From the NCBI RefSeq assembly GCF_032362555.1, contig NC_083513.1, positions 7,130,001 through 7,194,000 of the forward strand: a stretch of DNA of 64,000 nucleotides, in the 5' to 3' direction. The DNA is from Amyelois transitella (taxonomy: Eukaryota; Arthropoda; Insecta; Lepidoptera; Pyralidae). This document shows, piece by piece, positions 13,177 through 40,700 of this stretch (positions within the stretch are counted from its first letter, which is position 1; each line of letters opens with the position of its first letter). The notes beneath the pieces are model-generated. The model worked only from the letters and a program-made list of their open reading frames with translations, did not search any database and was not told the DNA's origin. A program made the position numbers and the translations under genes.

Positions 13177-14579
13177 ATGAATTTATTAAGAAGGCAAGCC
13201 TTTCCCGTATTTTGTTCTATAAGAAAACAAGTTGTAAAGAAAAATATACATAGTGTTATTCACAAAAATTTAAACATAACCTCAACCATGTTTGTTCCGC
13301 AAATTCCAATTATTTACAATTCTAATCGAAGTATGTCAAAAAAGGTAACTTTCTTATTAATAAAACCCATTGAATTATTTATAATCCATTATCTAGTATA
13401 TAATAAACTAAAGTGGAATTAGGATATTTCCTACCAGTGTAAAGTAGACAAACATCTAAGAATAAATTCATTGAAATTATTTAAGTGAAAAAGCTACATA
13501 ATTACATGTTAATGCCTATACTATATTGCTGTAACACTTTCTTTTATAATTTGTACGTTGTTACAAAAATTATTATTGAACAATCTTATTCAATTTATGA
13601 TAATTTTATTCTAGAAAAGAGAGTTGGACTCAGATGATGAAGATGAGGATTTTGATGAAGATGCCTCACTCTCGAAAGACTCCAAATTAGTTAAATTTAG
13701 TACAACTTCGTTGAGAACAGATGCTATTCTCAAATCAGCTTTAGGAGTAGCTAGAAAGTAAGTCAGCTCTTAACAAATATACATACACACATTTCCGTCT
13801 GTGTGTAAATAAATGTGGTATAAACTTGATTTATCTCATTTCAGCAAAATTGAACAGTTGTTCTATGAAAGCAAAATAAGAGTAAATGGCAAGAAACTGT
13901 TAAAGAAAAGTGCTTCAGTAAGTATTACAAGAAAATATTAATTATGACAGCAGGTGTCTCATATTCTAATAGGCTAGCCCCTAGGTTACTTGTGACACCT
14001 GCATAAAATTTGCCTAGGTTTGACCTCAGTTCTTGAACTTTGAACTTGAACTGCATTGCAAATTCCAACTTATATTTTTAATGTAAAAGTAAGTTTGTTT
14101 GTTGCCTCATCATACTTTATCTATGGTTACTGAATACATGGTAAAAAACCTTAAGAAAGATGTAGGGTACCTTTCATCCCAGTATATACCAAAGTTCCCA
14201 TTGGATTTACAAAAAACCTATATTCTTTTGTAAATGGTGCTGAATTTGCGCTTGTAGTTGGCGTTTAATTCACGCAGCAGAAGTTACGGGTAAAAATTTC
14301 ATATGAATTGGTTCACCATTGTCATCAGCCATGAAAAACAATTCACATTCTGAATTGACTATATTTTCTTGATTACAGGTAAAAGTTGATGATGAAATAG
14401 ATGTTATAAAAATGGTCAGTCCAAAGAATCCCAACCATTTGTACATAGCAAGAGTGGAAATTATGAATATTGTTGCAAAAGAAGAAAGCATTGGAATCAC
14501 AGCCAGAAGATTTAAAAATTTATTGATTGAGAACTATGCAACAGACCCGTACAAAGGTTCTGCAGAGTCTAACGAATAA
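13177..14579 (+). CDS. MTRES1: MTRES1, mitochondrial transcription rescue factor (S4-domain RNA-binding protein)
   Basis: Four coding exons, 13177-13344, 13615-13757, 13845-13917 and 14379-14579, join in frame to 194 aa (human protein 240 aa). The N-terminus is basic and hydroxylated as in a mitochondrial presequence. A short acidic run (DSDDEDEDFDED) opens exon 2. The S4-like RNA-binding fold follows, with the signature FYESKIRVNGKKLLKKSASV then KVDDEIDVI. Known homologues bind mitochondrial RNA, sustain transcription under mtDNA depletion and act with the large mitoribosomal subunit. I chose the ATG at 13,177, the first in the frame. The gene is convergent with MCM9, with about 385 bp between stop codons. 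Family assignment rests on the S4 motif order; no search was run. Confidence 0.88.
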
Positions 14580-14633
14580 CACATGGTTTTAAAGTTAAAG
14601 GCCGTAAGCCTTTTTAATATTTTCTAAGCAGTA

Positions 14634-14735
14634 AAATATAGTATCGTTGAATTGGTATCTTGTAACCAAAGTCTCAAACTTACTTGGTTAACACAATATA
14701 TGTAATTTGTCTGGTAAATATTTATTTATTTAATT
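14634..14735 (+). repeat. 3' part of a tRNA-derived SINE in the MTRES1 3' flank
   Basis: Matches the tail half of the SINEs at 35,072 and 43,914 (AATATAGTATCGTTGA, then AACTTACTT, then GTAATTTGTC). The tRNA-like head is absent. It starts about 55 bp after the MTRES1 stop, so it probably lies in the 3' UTR. Confidence 0.8.
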
Positions 14736-14964
14736 TGCTGTTAAAACTTTTACCTGAACCTTGTTCTAAATAAACCAGGGTAACAATATTTGTTAGGTTG
14801 GTAAAATAACTCATTATTAATTTCTCCTGGGATATACTGCAAATATATATAGCCTTTTAGGAGTTACAAAACTGTTGTGGAACTGTAAATATTCATGTAA
14901 ATAAAATTAATTGATAAATAACATAGTTTTATTAACTCCATGATTAATAATCACAATAAATATA

Positions 14965-29658
<14,694 letters not shown>

Positions 29659-29659
29659 G

Positions 29660-30593
29660 TCAATTTAATGAATTTTGACTGCCATGGACATAATTTCATA
29701 TCTTGGTGGTGACGTTTATCGTTGTTGCGGGAGTGATGATTCGGCTTGACCGCCACCAAAGGGAAGATCTTTCGCCAGGCTAGGTGTTATGCCTGGGAAA
29801 CCGCGGCTCCGACGATATTGTGTCGAAGGTTGTATATATAGCTCCAATCCGTGAAATCTTTGCTTGCGCAATTTAAGTTTTTCGCTGTTTAAGACTGAGA
29901 ATGTCGCGTGAATTTAATTTTTATTTTTGTGACTTGTGGCGTATAGATTTGGCCACATCGTCATTGTATTGTAAGGCATAAATAATTTAAATAATAAAAC
30001 AATATGTAGGTACCCGATACTCACCCACTTCCACTTTTAGATCCACTATCGAAAGTTTAAAATAGTGTAATAAAGTCAAAATCAGTAGTACAAGGCAAAG
30101 GCCCGGCGTGCGCGCTCGTGCTTTTATAGGGTTCCCGGGCTGTGAAGGGAGCGGCACGATGTCACATCAGTGTTTGTTTCTATTTTCGTTCAAGGTCTCA
30201 TTGAACTTAACGTGGTTTAGCAGAAAATATGTAGGTATTTAAACAATATTTAAAGATTTAATAATTTTATGATATTTTATTACTCAAGATCTCCTAGTCC
30301 ATTGTTATTTCTTTTTTATTTGTTCCACCACTTTTCTTGTAATTAATTTATTTTGCTTAAGACTTGGCTGCATCGGCTAGTGCCTTTTGACTATTCAGTA
30401 AAACGAACGAATAAACATAAACAAAAAAAATGTCAATGTCAAATCCAAGTATCAACTGTCATTTCAAATCAATCAAAGGAAAAGAACTGTAGGAAAGAAA
30501 AGAACTTACCTACTTCGGGAAAGTCCATCCATTAAAAATAAGTACATAAATGTTTATTTTGTTTTTTGTTGACCAGCGATTATAATTTTTTAA
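29660..30593. promoter_or_regulatory. Divergent intergenic region between MCM9 and PRPF18
   Basis: The two genes start back to back with about 0.9 kb between their ATGs, so promoters for both should lie here. A GC-richer patch (29,710-29,830) is followed by a TATA-like string (GTTGTATATATAGC), and a second GC-rich patch lies at 30,100-30,160 with TTTTATAGGG. Which string serves which gene cannot be told from sequence. Confidence 0.4.
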
Positions 30594-33500
30594 ATGGAAA
30601 TTCTTAAAGCTGAAATTGCGAAAAAGCGAAAGCTGCTCGAGGAAAAGAAAATAATTGTAAGTTCAAATGTAAATTTACTTATTATTAATCAGTTTACTGT
30701 TATGGTAGAGGTAATTCTGGGCAGAGTGTCGGAAAGGGTGCGCACTTTTTAACCGAAATTCTTTATCTCTTTTTATACTTTAAATTACGTCCTTATCCCA
30801 TGCGGGGACGACGAAGCCAACACAAAGTCTTGAAAAGACTGATAGGTCATGTTCAGCTTGTTGGCTAATGATAGAATTGAGATTAAAATAGTGATGGGTT
30901 GCAAGCCCATTGCCCAAAAGTAGAATCCCAAGTTTATAAGCCCATCCCTTAGTCGCCTTTTACGAAATCCTGTATGTGAATGTGGATCTGTCCTAGGCCA
31001 CCTTGTCCTGTCCTTTTCTATATATTTATCTTAGCCATAAAATGTAGTCTTAGTTGTCAGTACATAATTAAATTTTAAGTCACTTCAACATCAACTGGAA
31101 AAAACACATGTCCTAATTTTAATCTGTATGATTAAAACCCTCATTTAAATCTTTCATAATCATATTTTTATTGCAATCATTATTATGAATTTTACAGGAT
31201 CCAACTCAACCTAAAAAGTATTTTAAAAGAGGAGATTTATTGGCTAAGGAGCAGGAAGAATATTTTCAAAAATTTGGTCCCCGTAAGAATGAGGCTGAAG
31301 ATAATAATGATACTGAAAGCAAAACAGAGAAAGGTATATGTTATTTTTGTTTGAAATTGAGTTTTAAAACAAAAACAAATTTAATTGTAGTCTAACGCAA
31401 AGAAAAAATGTATGAATAAAAACATATACAGTCAAAAAACAATTAAACAAAAGGTGAGGTAGGTTAGCGTTCTTGTAGTGTAGTTTCTTATAGTGTTCTT
31501 ATAAAGTGATGGACATCAAGAATGAACCAATTCTTGCTTGAATGAACCATGCCTGGACTGAGGTTAAAGTGGACCTTGATCATCTCATCAGGCAGGAGAA
31601 AAAGAGAAATACTGGCCAAAATGTTTTGTTGTAATTCACTGTTAAAAAATAATAATTTTTATTGACAAATCAAGTACGGCAAAATTAAATAATTTTGCCG
31701 TACTTGATTTGTCAATAAAAATGAAATAAAAGGACTGTTTATTAAATTAACATTATTTCCAATTTTTTCAGGTACAAAACCAGAGACTTCCGAAGTAGAA
31801 CAAAGTGAGGTTGTGTCCCTGCCAAGAACAGAAGTCATCAAGAGACTGCGAGAAAGAGGCCACCCAATACTGTTGTTTGCAGAAAATGAACTGCAATCAT
31901 TCAGAAGACTGCGCAGAATCGAGATACAAGAGCCTGAAGCAAATAGAGTAAGGATATTGTTGTATTTTTCAAAATATTAAGAAAGTGTGTTTTCTGCCTT
32001 CAAAGGCAGCTAATCCAGATGCTTACAACTAATATTTTTTTTTAATTATATTTTCAGGGTTTCAGAAATGACTTCCAAGAAGCGATGGATAAAGTAGATC
32101 AAGCTTATTTGAATGAAATATTGGCACTTGGTACTCAGGTATGTGTGTTTTCTATTTTTATTATACTAGATGTGCACAAGTGTACTGAAACATTATTTCA
32201 CCTACATTTTATACACATTCACTACTGTGTTGCCAGACTTAACTTTTCATTATTTCATTGTTTTTCCCTGCTCAGATGTAAAATGTGTGGGTATGCTTAG
32301 CCTCAAAGGCTGACAATTGGTTCAAAAATAAAACTTAGTAAAATTTCTTACATTTTCAGAGTGATACAGAAAAATCTCTCAAAGAAGATGCTTTGGATGA
32401 CTCCGTGACCTATGAATTAATTCAAGAGATGGCCAAAACCATGGGACAGGGTGACAGAAATCATGACATGAATGTGATCATGACGTTATTACAGGTAATT
32501 ATATGTATATTCTCTTTAAACATTCATACAGTGCAATAACCAACATTGGTAACATAATTATGACAGCGTGTAGGTGATACTTTAATAAAATCTATAGATG
32601 ACGAAAAATTTTTATAGTTATCTGTCACTGCAAAACTAAAACTTTTGAAGTTATTTTTTTTAACTTGATTACAATTGCCATTAGATTGAGTTCGCAATCT
32701 AATGGCAAGCAAGATGGACATGCACACAAGTAATTTCTCCGTTGTTGAAAACCACAACTTACGAATGATTATCATTTATTATTTGTTTATTTCAGTTTCT
32801 ACTAAAGCTTTGGGGTCAACAGCTCAATTCAGCAACAGGCGCAGAAAAAACAGCTGTGAAGCACAAAATGGCGCGGGCGACGTTCACTCAAACACAAGTA
32901 TATCTGAAACCGCTAATGAGGAAGTTGAAAAAGAAAACATTGCCAGATGACATATGTGACAGTCTGATGGAGATCACTAAACATTTGTTGGAGAGAAATT
33001 ATATTATGGTTGGTATTTTTCGTTAAAAACCAAATATACAAAGAAATTTTAAACTGTTAAATGAACATACAATAACGTCTATGTCTCTTGCAGTAGTTAG
33101 AGCCAACAGTCTTGAAATAGACTGAAAGACCACATTCACGGCTTAATGATATAATTGAATTCGAAATGGTCACAGGTTGTGAGCATGTCGCCTAATATCC
33201 CAAGTTTATAAGCCTATCTCTTAGTCGCCTTTTACGACATTCATGGATGTTGTGGTCCTATTATTTTTCTATGGTGCTGTTTCCCAAGGTGGGTTGTATT
33301 TTTTCCAATTTTATAGAAGCAGTTTTATTTTAAACTAATGTTTTCTCTTGATTAATAGTGTGGACTAACCCTAATTTTTTGTACCAATAGCTGAGAGAGA
33401 GTGAAAGAATTAAACATAAGTTTATAGTATACGAGAAAAATATTCAGCACAGTGAGCCAGTATTGACAAAAATCTGTTCCAGGCAAGCGATTCCTACCTC

Positions 33501-33722
33501 CAAATGGCAATCGGCAACGCTCCCTGGCCTATAGGAGTTACTATGGTCGGTATCCACGCCCGTACTGGAAGAGAGAAGATTTTCTCCAAGAATGTAGCCC
33601 ACGTGATGAATGACGAAACCCAGAGGAAGTACATCCAAGCCCTGAAGAGACTGATGACGAAGTGCCAAGAGTATTTCCCTACAGACCCCTCTAGATGTGT
33701 AGAATATAGTACGACTAGATGA
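30594..33722 (+). CDS. PRPF18: PRPF18, pre-mRNA splicing factor 18
   Basis: Seven exons, 30594-30656, 31198-31333, 31772-31947, 32058-32138, 32360-32494, 32796-33008 and 33483-33722, join in frame to 347 aa (human 342 aa). The N-terminus [17 protein letters not shown] matches the family. The SFM/PRP4-like motif [20 protein letters not shown] follows. The C-terminal Prp18 domain carries [20 protein letters not shown] and [23 protein letters not shown], nearly unchanged from human. The protein works in the second catalytic step of splicing as part of the U5/post-step-I spliceosome, helping 3' splice-site use. Exon 6 uses GTTGGT as donor, chosen because it keeps YIM-ASDSYLQ aligned. Confidence 0.97.
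30784..30985 (-). repeat. Retroposon R1, head-truncated
   Basis: Reverse copy in PRPF18 intron 1: ACGTCCTTATCCCATGCGG, TCTTGAAAAGACTGATAGG, TTAGTCGCCTTTTACGA. Confidence 0.8.
31655..31722. repeat. Perfect hairpin, 32-bp arms, 4-nt spacer
   Basis: Left arm 31,655-31,686 and right arm 31,691-31,722 are exact complements, with spacer AAAT. It lies in PRPF18 intron 2, about 50 bp before exon 3. No target-site duplication or MITE terminus is apparent. Confidence 0.93.
33073..33290 (-). repeat. Retroposon R1, moderately degraded
   Basis: Reverse copy in PRPF18 intron 6. It has AACGTCTATGTCTCTTGC, AGAGCCAACAGTCTTGAAA, GGTTGTGAGCATGTCGCCTA and CTTAGTCGCCTTTTACGACA. Confidence 0.78.
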
Positions 33723-34230
33723 GTAAATTATGTTATAAAGTTTGTTTGTTTTATTTCTAGATTTAATTAACTTGACAACTGGTCGTATAGGCTTGAAGTA
33801 GAGGCAACATAGGTTAACTTCATTTCAATAAATATTACGCAATGTTGTTCTTATTAAGGTCATTTCACACCGAAATCAGATATTTTGCTATAGCAATACT
33901 ATCATACAGGGTTAATTTATATCTATAGTGTGAAAAACACATTTGAATATAACTGTTTTTTACCTGGTTTTAGTCATTTACATAGTCATTATATACAAGC
34001 TAGAAGCTATGCTGCTCCTACATTAAAATATATTACCTCCAATTTTTCAGTTATTTAACAAAAAAATTTATGTTGACCCTTTCTATATACATATTATCAA
34101 AATGATAAAATTGATGACGATGGTCGCGATAATATGACTTATTATAAGATTTCTTCATTAGATTAGTAAATCATAGATATGATTCTAAGATAAATGAATG
34201 AAAATATGATTTTCGAAGATTTAATTAGTC
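33723..34230. other. Intergenic stretch between PRPF18 and the protease
   Basis: AT-rich. It contains the PRPF18 3' flank and presumably the protease promoter. I see no clear TATA/initiator pair and no repeat. Confidence 0.45.
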
Positions 34231-34264
34231 CTTGTCTGTGTTGAATTTATTCGTAAGACGTGTG

Positions 34265-36821
34265 ATGGCGACGAAAGTAAATTTCATAGTGATAACAATA
34301 TATTTTGTTATATATGTAGGAAGTTCTAGCTTCAAAGGTAAGTTTTTAAATTGTTATTACATACAATTTTTATTAGGAAAAGTATGTACCTATATACACT
34401 TGACGTATAAAATAAAATTGGGGGCGATTGGAGTCATAGTATACCTAGTAGCATAGAAGAATTTGAAAAACATACCTTCCTAGGTATTTGTATGTAAATC
34501 TCCGGAATTAGGTACCGGATTTTTTTTTCATTAATCATTAGGCCAAATAGCTGAAAGTGACCTTTCAATCTTTTCGAGGCTATAAACAGTCAATATGATC
34601 AGACAGACAGACAATATGATTATGTATATGTTAGTAGGTATAACACTTAGAATATCTATCTCTTAACTATTTTAGGTATGACCAGTTTTCTTCCATAAGT
34701 TTCAGGCAGTTCACGTGTAGTAGGAGGTTATGATGCGCCTTATGAGTTTGGCAGATTCCACGCGTCCTTACAGAATGTGACAGGTTCTCATGTTTGTGGG
34801 GGAGCTGTGATATCTTTGTCTCGTGCAGTTACTGCTGCTCACTGTGTTGTTGGGTCAGTAAATACAATCATATCTCGTACTATTTTTGCAGAAGGGTTCG
34901 TGGAAATTTCGAGAAAAAAGTAATGTGAACAAGAATAACTATTCTGTCTTTGTGCCACTTTTCGTCAAAATCGGTCCAATAGCTTTGAGTTTATTTGTCA
35001 CAATCAATTAAATTGTTAAATACATATATTTTCCACATACAAATAATAAATATATAAAAATACATACATTTTACGGCCTCTGTGGCACAGCGGTAGTACG
35101 CTTGTCTGTGACACCGGCGGTCCCGGGTTCGAATCCCGGCCAGGGCATGATGAGAAAAGAACTTTTTCTGATTGGCCTGGGTCTTGGATGTTTATCTATA
35201 TAAGTATTTATTATAAAATATAGTATCGTTGAGTTAGTATCTCGTAACACAAGTTTCGAACTTACTTCGAGGCTAACTCAATCTGTGTAATTTGTCCCGT
35301 ATATACATATATATCTATATATATTCTTTTTATAATAGGTATTATCTGTGGAATGAATTTTTAGCTATGATATAAAATAGCTTTTGCCAGTCGCAGGCAG
35401 CCCTAAGAAATCAGTACATTTTGACATTCAAACTTTATCATCCCAAAAGGCTTGACGTTGCAAAATATGATAACTGTGGATATAAAAATGAAGACGCCGA
35501 AGATGGGATAAAGTGGAGAGTGAAATGTCAAATGGCGGACCCCGGGCCCCGAAGTGTTGCGGTGGAGGGTACAGCCGGCATGACGCAAAGATGAGATAGA
35601 CAGATCACAGATTGTATAAAACTTTTTCGTATCACGAGGAGATCTGTTATGTTCCACTAGCTTTATTATTTAGTAACATACCAATTGCATGTTTTAGAGC
35701 TGATCCTATGTATATAAAAGTGGTTGTTGGAACGACAAACCTGGACATTGGTGGACAGGAATTTGACGTTAAGTCTATTGATATTCATGAGAATTATAAC
35801 TACAGTCTCAGAACTAATGACATAGCTATTGTAACAATAGATGGTATGTTCGACACGCGCACTATTAATGTATTGGAAGTTGATGATATATCACTGACCG
35901 AGGATGATCCGGTTATTTTGACAGGATTTGGGGCACAGACTGTGAGTAAAGTAGTATTTCGTTAGTTTTAATTATCTATTATATTTCCATACTAAGTAAA
36001 ATCAGAATCGGAATCGGACTCGTAATTTGAATCGTAATCGGAGTCAGTAAATAGGCCTTCTCAGACACATTTTCAATTAACATTTTAATAAATCTTATTA
36101 ATTTTTGATTTATTAAATCTTTAATAAATCGTAGGTATAAAGCAGTAGAAGAAAGTGTAAAATCATTTACAAACCCTTTTATTTTTCCACATATGTATGT
36201 ATGTTTTCTTTCTTCACAGCCAAATGGCGAATCCAGCCGAGTAATGTACGCATTGAATCTCTCTGTATTCAGTCAAGAAACCTGCGAGTACGCAATGAGG
36301 TATTCAAGACAGGTTGTTGATACCATGTTCTGCACGTTTACGCAAATTGGCCAAGGGACTTGCCATGTAAGTAATTAGATTTTGTCTTTCTGAAACAAAC
36401 CCGGAGACCAAAATTAGGTCACAGGTTTGATGGTGTGATCACGGATATAAATTAACCATAGTCACACTCACAAAGTAGGTACAGGTCATATTAGTATTAT
36501 AACTATGCCAAATTTATGTAACAACATTCATGTTAATTGCTCATATGGCATAGAGACATACATACTATAGTCACGTCTATATCCCTTGCGGATTAGTCTT
36601 GAAAAGACTGAAAGGCCACGTTCTGATAGATAGGTAGGTACAAAATGTTGTTACTTATATCTGTTTAAATAATTTTTCAGGGTGACTCCGGCGGGCCGTT
36701 AATAAAAAACAACAAACTTGTTGGGTTAGTTTCATGGGGAATACCCTGCGCTGTCGGTTTCCCAGACGTCCATACAAGGATAAGTTCATTTGCAGATTGG
36801 ATCAGAAGTAAAATTAATTAA
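34265..36821 (+). CDS. Secreted chymotrypsin-like serine protease (S1 family)
   Basis: Five exons, 34265-34337, 34706-34853, 35698-35941, 36220-36366 and 36681-36821, join in frame to 250 aa. A hydrophobic signal peptide ([13 protein letters not shown]) is followed by a very short propeptide and the activation site SSR|VVGGYD. The catalytic triad is intact: His in TAAHC, Asp in TNDIAIV, Ser in GDSGGPL. The residue six before the catalytic Ser is Gly (G-T-C-H-G-D-S), so it is not trypsin-like. This pocket and the following VSWG are usual in insect chymotrypsins and related digestive or fat-body proteases. An upstream in-frame ATG at 34,232 would add 11 residues before the signal; I prefer 34,265. 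Most likely a digestive or haemolymph enzyme; the sequence does not say which. Confidence 0.92.
35072..35320 (+). repeat. tRNA-derived SINE (in protease intron 2)
   Basis: The head has box A TGGCACAGCGG and a perfect box B GGTTCGAATCC in the usual tRNA spacing. The body follows (GGGCATGATGAGAAAAGAAC, GTTTATCTATATAAGTATTT, ATAGTATCGTTGAG) and the end is AT-rich. A second complete copy is at 43,914 and a headless one at 14,634. Confidence 0.9.
36553..36622 (-). repeat. Retroposon R1, tail-only fragment
   Basis: ATACTATAGTCACGTCTATA through AAAGACTGAAAGGCCACGTT with a short internal deletion (GCGG to TTAGTCTTG). It keeps only the 3' side, as expected for 5' truncation during retroposition. Confidence 0.75.
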
Positions 36822-37749
36822 ATTTACCCATGTGAGATTGGAATGGCCTGTCGTGATATAAAATAAAGTTATGAAGTCTGTAAAATAATTGTTTTATTAC
36901 ATACATACATATGATCACGTCTTTATCCCTTACGGGGTAGACAGAGCCAACAGTCTTGAAAAGACTGATACGCCAAGTTCAGCTGTTTGGCTTAATGATA
37001 GAATTGAGATTCAAATAGTGACAGGTTGCTAGCCCATCGCCTAAAAGAAGAATCCCAAATTTATAAGCCTATCCCTTAGTCGCCTTTTACGACATCCATG
37101 GGAACGAGATGGAGTGGTCCTATTCTTTATTTTTTTTATTGGTGCCTGGAACCACACGGCACGGTGTTTTATTTCAGAACAGAAACAAGTACTTTTTTGA
37201 TAGTTAGTATATTTAACAAAATATTTGCTGAACTAAATTCAATTATTTTATTTGGCTCGAGTAAATAAGCGAATTTTTGAAATATTTACCTGGAATCAAA
37301 GAATATTTTCGTATTAGAAATAGTTCCATTTTACCCTTCACCACCCTACTAGTGAGGCATGATAGAACGCTTTAAAATTCGCAGTGGGTAATTCTGCTTA
37401 AACTGAATAAGTGCGGGTAATCGCAGATTTTAAATTAAGTGCATATAACAGTAGGTATAACTTTTGAAAATAGGGCAAATTTTACTGCGAATTTGTTTCT
37501 ATCCGTTCCTCTTTGCTCCGTCCATGGGGACAGCATGGCGCATGGCGGGGCAAAAATGAATCAATTTTTTTTTACCAGTACCTATAAATTTGGCCCTTGT
37601 ATGTCATGAAAAAGTGTGCACACGCATCTTAGGATAAAAAACTATCACATACATACTCCTCTTCTCTGGTTTCAGTATGTGGCTTACGTTATTCAACAAC
37701 TATATAAAACCGTAACACAAGCGTATGTAGTAGTCAATTCGGTTTACGT
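36822..37749. other. Intergenic stretch between protease and MLH3
   Basis: The protease polyadenylation signal (AAAATAAAG at 36,861) is followed by an R1 copy and then AT-rich DNA with no gene seen. The MLH3 transcript should end in the last few hundred bases. Confidence 0.5.
36898..37163 (-). repeat. Retroposon R1, full length
   Basis: The best-preserved copy: ACATACATACATATGATCACG at the tail side and GCCTGGAACCACACGGCAC at the head side, with every diagnostic block between. It can serve as the reference for the family in this window, about 265 bp. Confidence 0.92.
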
Positions 37750-40700
37750 TCAACTTGTCACTATTTTGTTTATTAACTGACTGACACCTACTTTTTCCGA
37801 CAATTTAATTTGCTTTATACATCTTAAATAAAGTTTTAATGGGAATCTTCTAACCTTATACTCAAACCCTTCAGATCTTGTCATATCCATAAGAACAGCC
37901 ATAACGGGTCTCCCATGGGCACATTGGAATGGCGTTCTACAGTCCGATAAAGACTGAATTAATTCTCGACAATCATTTATCATCAACTTGTCGCCAAATT
38001 TTATTGCGTACCTGCAAGCCTGTAAGTAATTTATAACTTACGTATTTTATTTGAATAAGTATCAAAATTTACTGGTATTAGCCTCGGTTACATCCACACT
38101 TCTCTGGAGACAACTCCGGGTGCACCTTTGATTATGGTTCTGGATCGGGTGAGTCAGGTTTTTACTCGAAGCGACTTCCATCTGACCTCCGCAACTACTG
38201 CAGGGGAACTGACCCTATATTTAATCATGATTACACATCCAGTTGCTTGAGTGTGCAGGTTTTCTCATGATGTTTTCTCTCACCGTAAGAGCATCGGTTA
38301 GCATTCTAATGAATTTTATCGTAGATATATTGTTTAAAAAAGTCATGAGAAATGTAAATTTGATGGGTAGCGTAAAATATGTCAGTCAATGTAAGGTTAA
38401 AAAAATCTTACTTCGCTAAATACTAGGTCCATGATAGACTTTGGGTGTATAGATATGCATCCGCCTTGGGATTTGATACTATTAATTTCTTCCAAAATAA
38501 GATTCTTCACCGCAATTATAATTTTCTCCACCTAAATGATAAAACAAATAACATACGCAATGTAGTAAATTAATGTCTCTATACCCGTGAGTAATAAAGA
38601 AGTGATAATACATTTGTATGCAGGTAAGTAATATTTATTACTTATTCAAACCTTCTAAATATAAAATCACTAAACTTTTATGTAATTTTAATGATATTTA
38701 TTTATATTATGATATAATTCCTGCCCATCACTTACCGGTCTTAGATTTTTACCAAGTATTGCTTCAGGAATACCGTAAACAGATATTTCGTCAATACTAA
38801 GAAAATTCCATTCTAAGCCCAACTGAGAAAATTTTTCCTTATAATTGTGAAGATACAGAATTACTTCTTCACTTAACTTTAAAATAAAAACGTCTAATTT
38901 GACACTTTTCCACTCTTGTTTGTTGAAATAATCTGAAAATGTTTTGTGAAATAACTACTTCTTAATAATAACTTGGGAAATGCCTTTGTCTCATTAGTTA
39001 ATAGAAAAAATATTTTTTATAAGAAGCAAACAGCGTAAACGCTCTTAAGAAAGAGATAAAGCGTTAATTACCTACGTCCACCCAAAAAATTACACTATAT
39101 AGTGTTGAATTTGGTAATACTTATCGTTCTTGTTCTCACCTAACATATTCTTTTCAAGTCGAATCCGTTCATGGACAGCGTGTTGATCGAATAGGACTAA
39201 ATAGTTATCAGTTCTAGTTGTCGATTGTACAATAGCCGCAATGAATTTACCATCAACTTGACCCAAAACCTGAAAATACATCATTATGTAGGTACCAAAG
39301 GCAATTTTATTTACGATTATTTGACAAGATTTGACTAGACTATATTGTACTTGGGCTTTCTTCAATAACTGGCCATCAAAAGTAAGTGAAGAATTCTCCT
39401 TGTGGAGTCTTATATTAACTTTTTCAATGGCTTTAGTAGTCTCGTCTGCTGCATTTTGAATTCTAGGTTTAAATATTTCGGTGTTTATTTGAACTTCGTT
39501 TGTAAAGTCCTCATAGATGTTCTGAAAGTAAATGCTTTTGAAGAACTATAATGTTCAATATTTTGTTAAATCTTCCTACATTGTAAATAAAAACTCTTAC
39601 GTATTGATAATACTCTTCATCAAAGTTATAATCACAAACTCCCTTGATGTTAGTAGTCTCAAATATTTGGGACATCCCTGCAATAAACGAATATTAATAC
39701 AATTGATAAAAGTTTATAAAAATATAGAAATTTAATGAAGAGGCTACCTTTTGGCATGTATCTTGGCCTTATTTTCATGTTAAAGTTGTTTTTAACAGTA
39801 TCATTATCTCCAAGTAATATCTGATCACATTGATGATTTGAAATTTTTGATCTTACGTTAACATTATTATTTATTTTATCATCTCTGTTGTGTTCAACAT
39901 TTATTTCTTTATATGATATTTGTGAAATATTTGGCGTTGTTACATTATTCATCGGACTGAATGAAATAAAATAGTGAGAACATTCTACTTGTGTAATTCT
40001 TGAAAATTCGTTTTGTCTACATATTGGACTAGGCTGCGCTATATCATTTTTTAAGTCTTCTTCAATATTTTGTAATGACTTCAATGAAACAGTGTTATCT
40101 AAAATAGTTTCACATAAATGGATTGGCTCCACATTTCTTTCTGGACATTGAGTCATAGTATGTGGTTTGGATGTGAATATAATATTTGATCCAGATTCGT
40201 TATTTCTCGCGTCCTTTTTGCTAAATTCTTTTTCACAATCAAGTGTCAAATAGTAAAACCGATTATCATTGTTGTTTTCTATTGTATAAGTACTCTGTAG
40301 TAAATTTTCTTTGGATGTGGTAGATACGTTATTTAGACTGGGCGTATAATATTTATTTATTGTAATTAAAGAGTTTTCTAATATTGTATATGTATTTTTT
40401 AAATTTGAGTCACTGGTATTTATAAATTCTCCATCTACGTCAGATTTTTGACAATTTGTTTTAAACTCAGTTAAAATACATTCGTTTCTTGTTGAAGTCA
40501 TAGGTTTGCAGTTATGTAGGAAGTTTGATATACGAGAACATGCTTCTTTAGAAGTATTTGAAAATTCCATAATAAAAGAAGATTCTTTTGAGAAGTTTCT
40601 GTTATTAAAAAAGTTTTTTATCCCAAATGTATTACCAACTTCACTGTCATTATTTTTCATCTGATATTTACGAAATTTATTTCTATTAAATTTTCTTGTC

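Noticed and set aside
35124-35138. tRNA gene (perfect box B GGTTCGAATCC at 35,124 and again near 43,960)
   Set aside because: The tRNA-like heads continue into a shared non-tRNA body repeated at a second locus, and the acceptor stems do not pair. They are SINE promoters, not tRNA genes.
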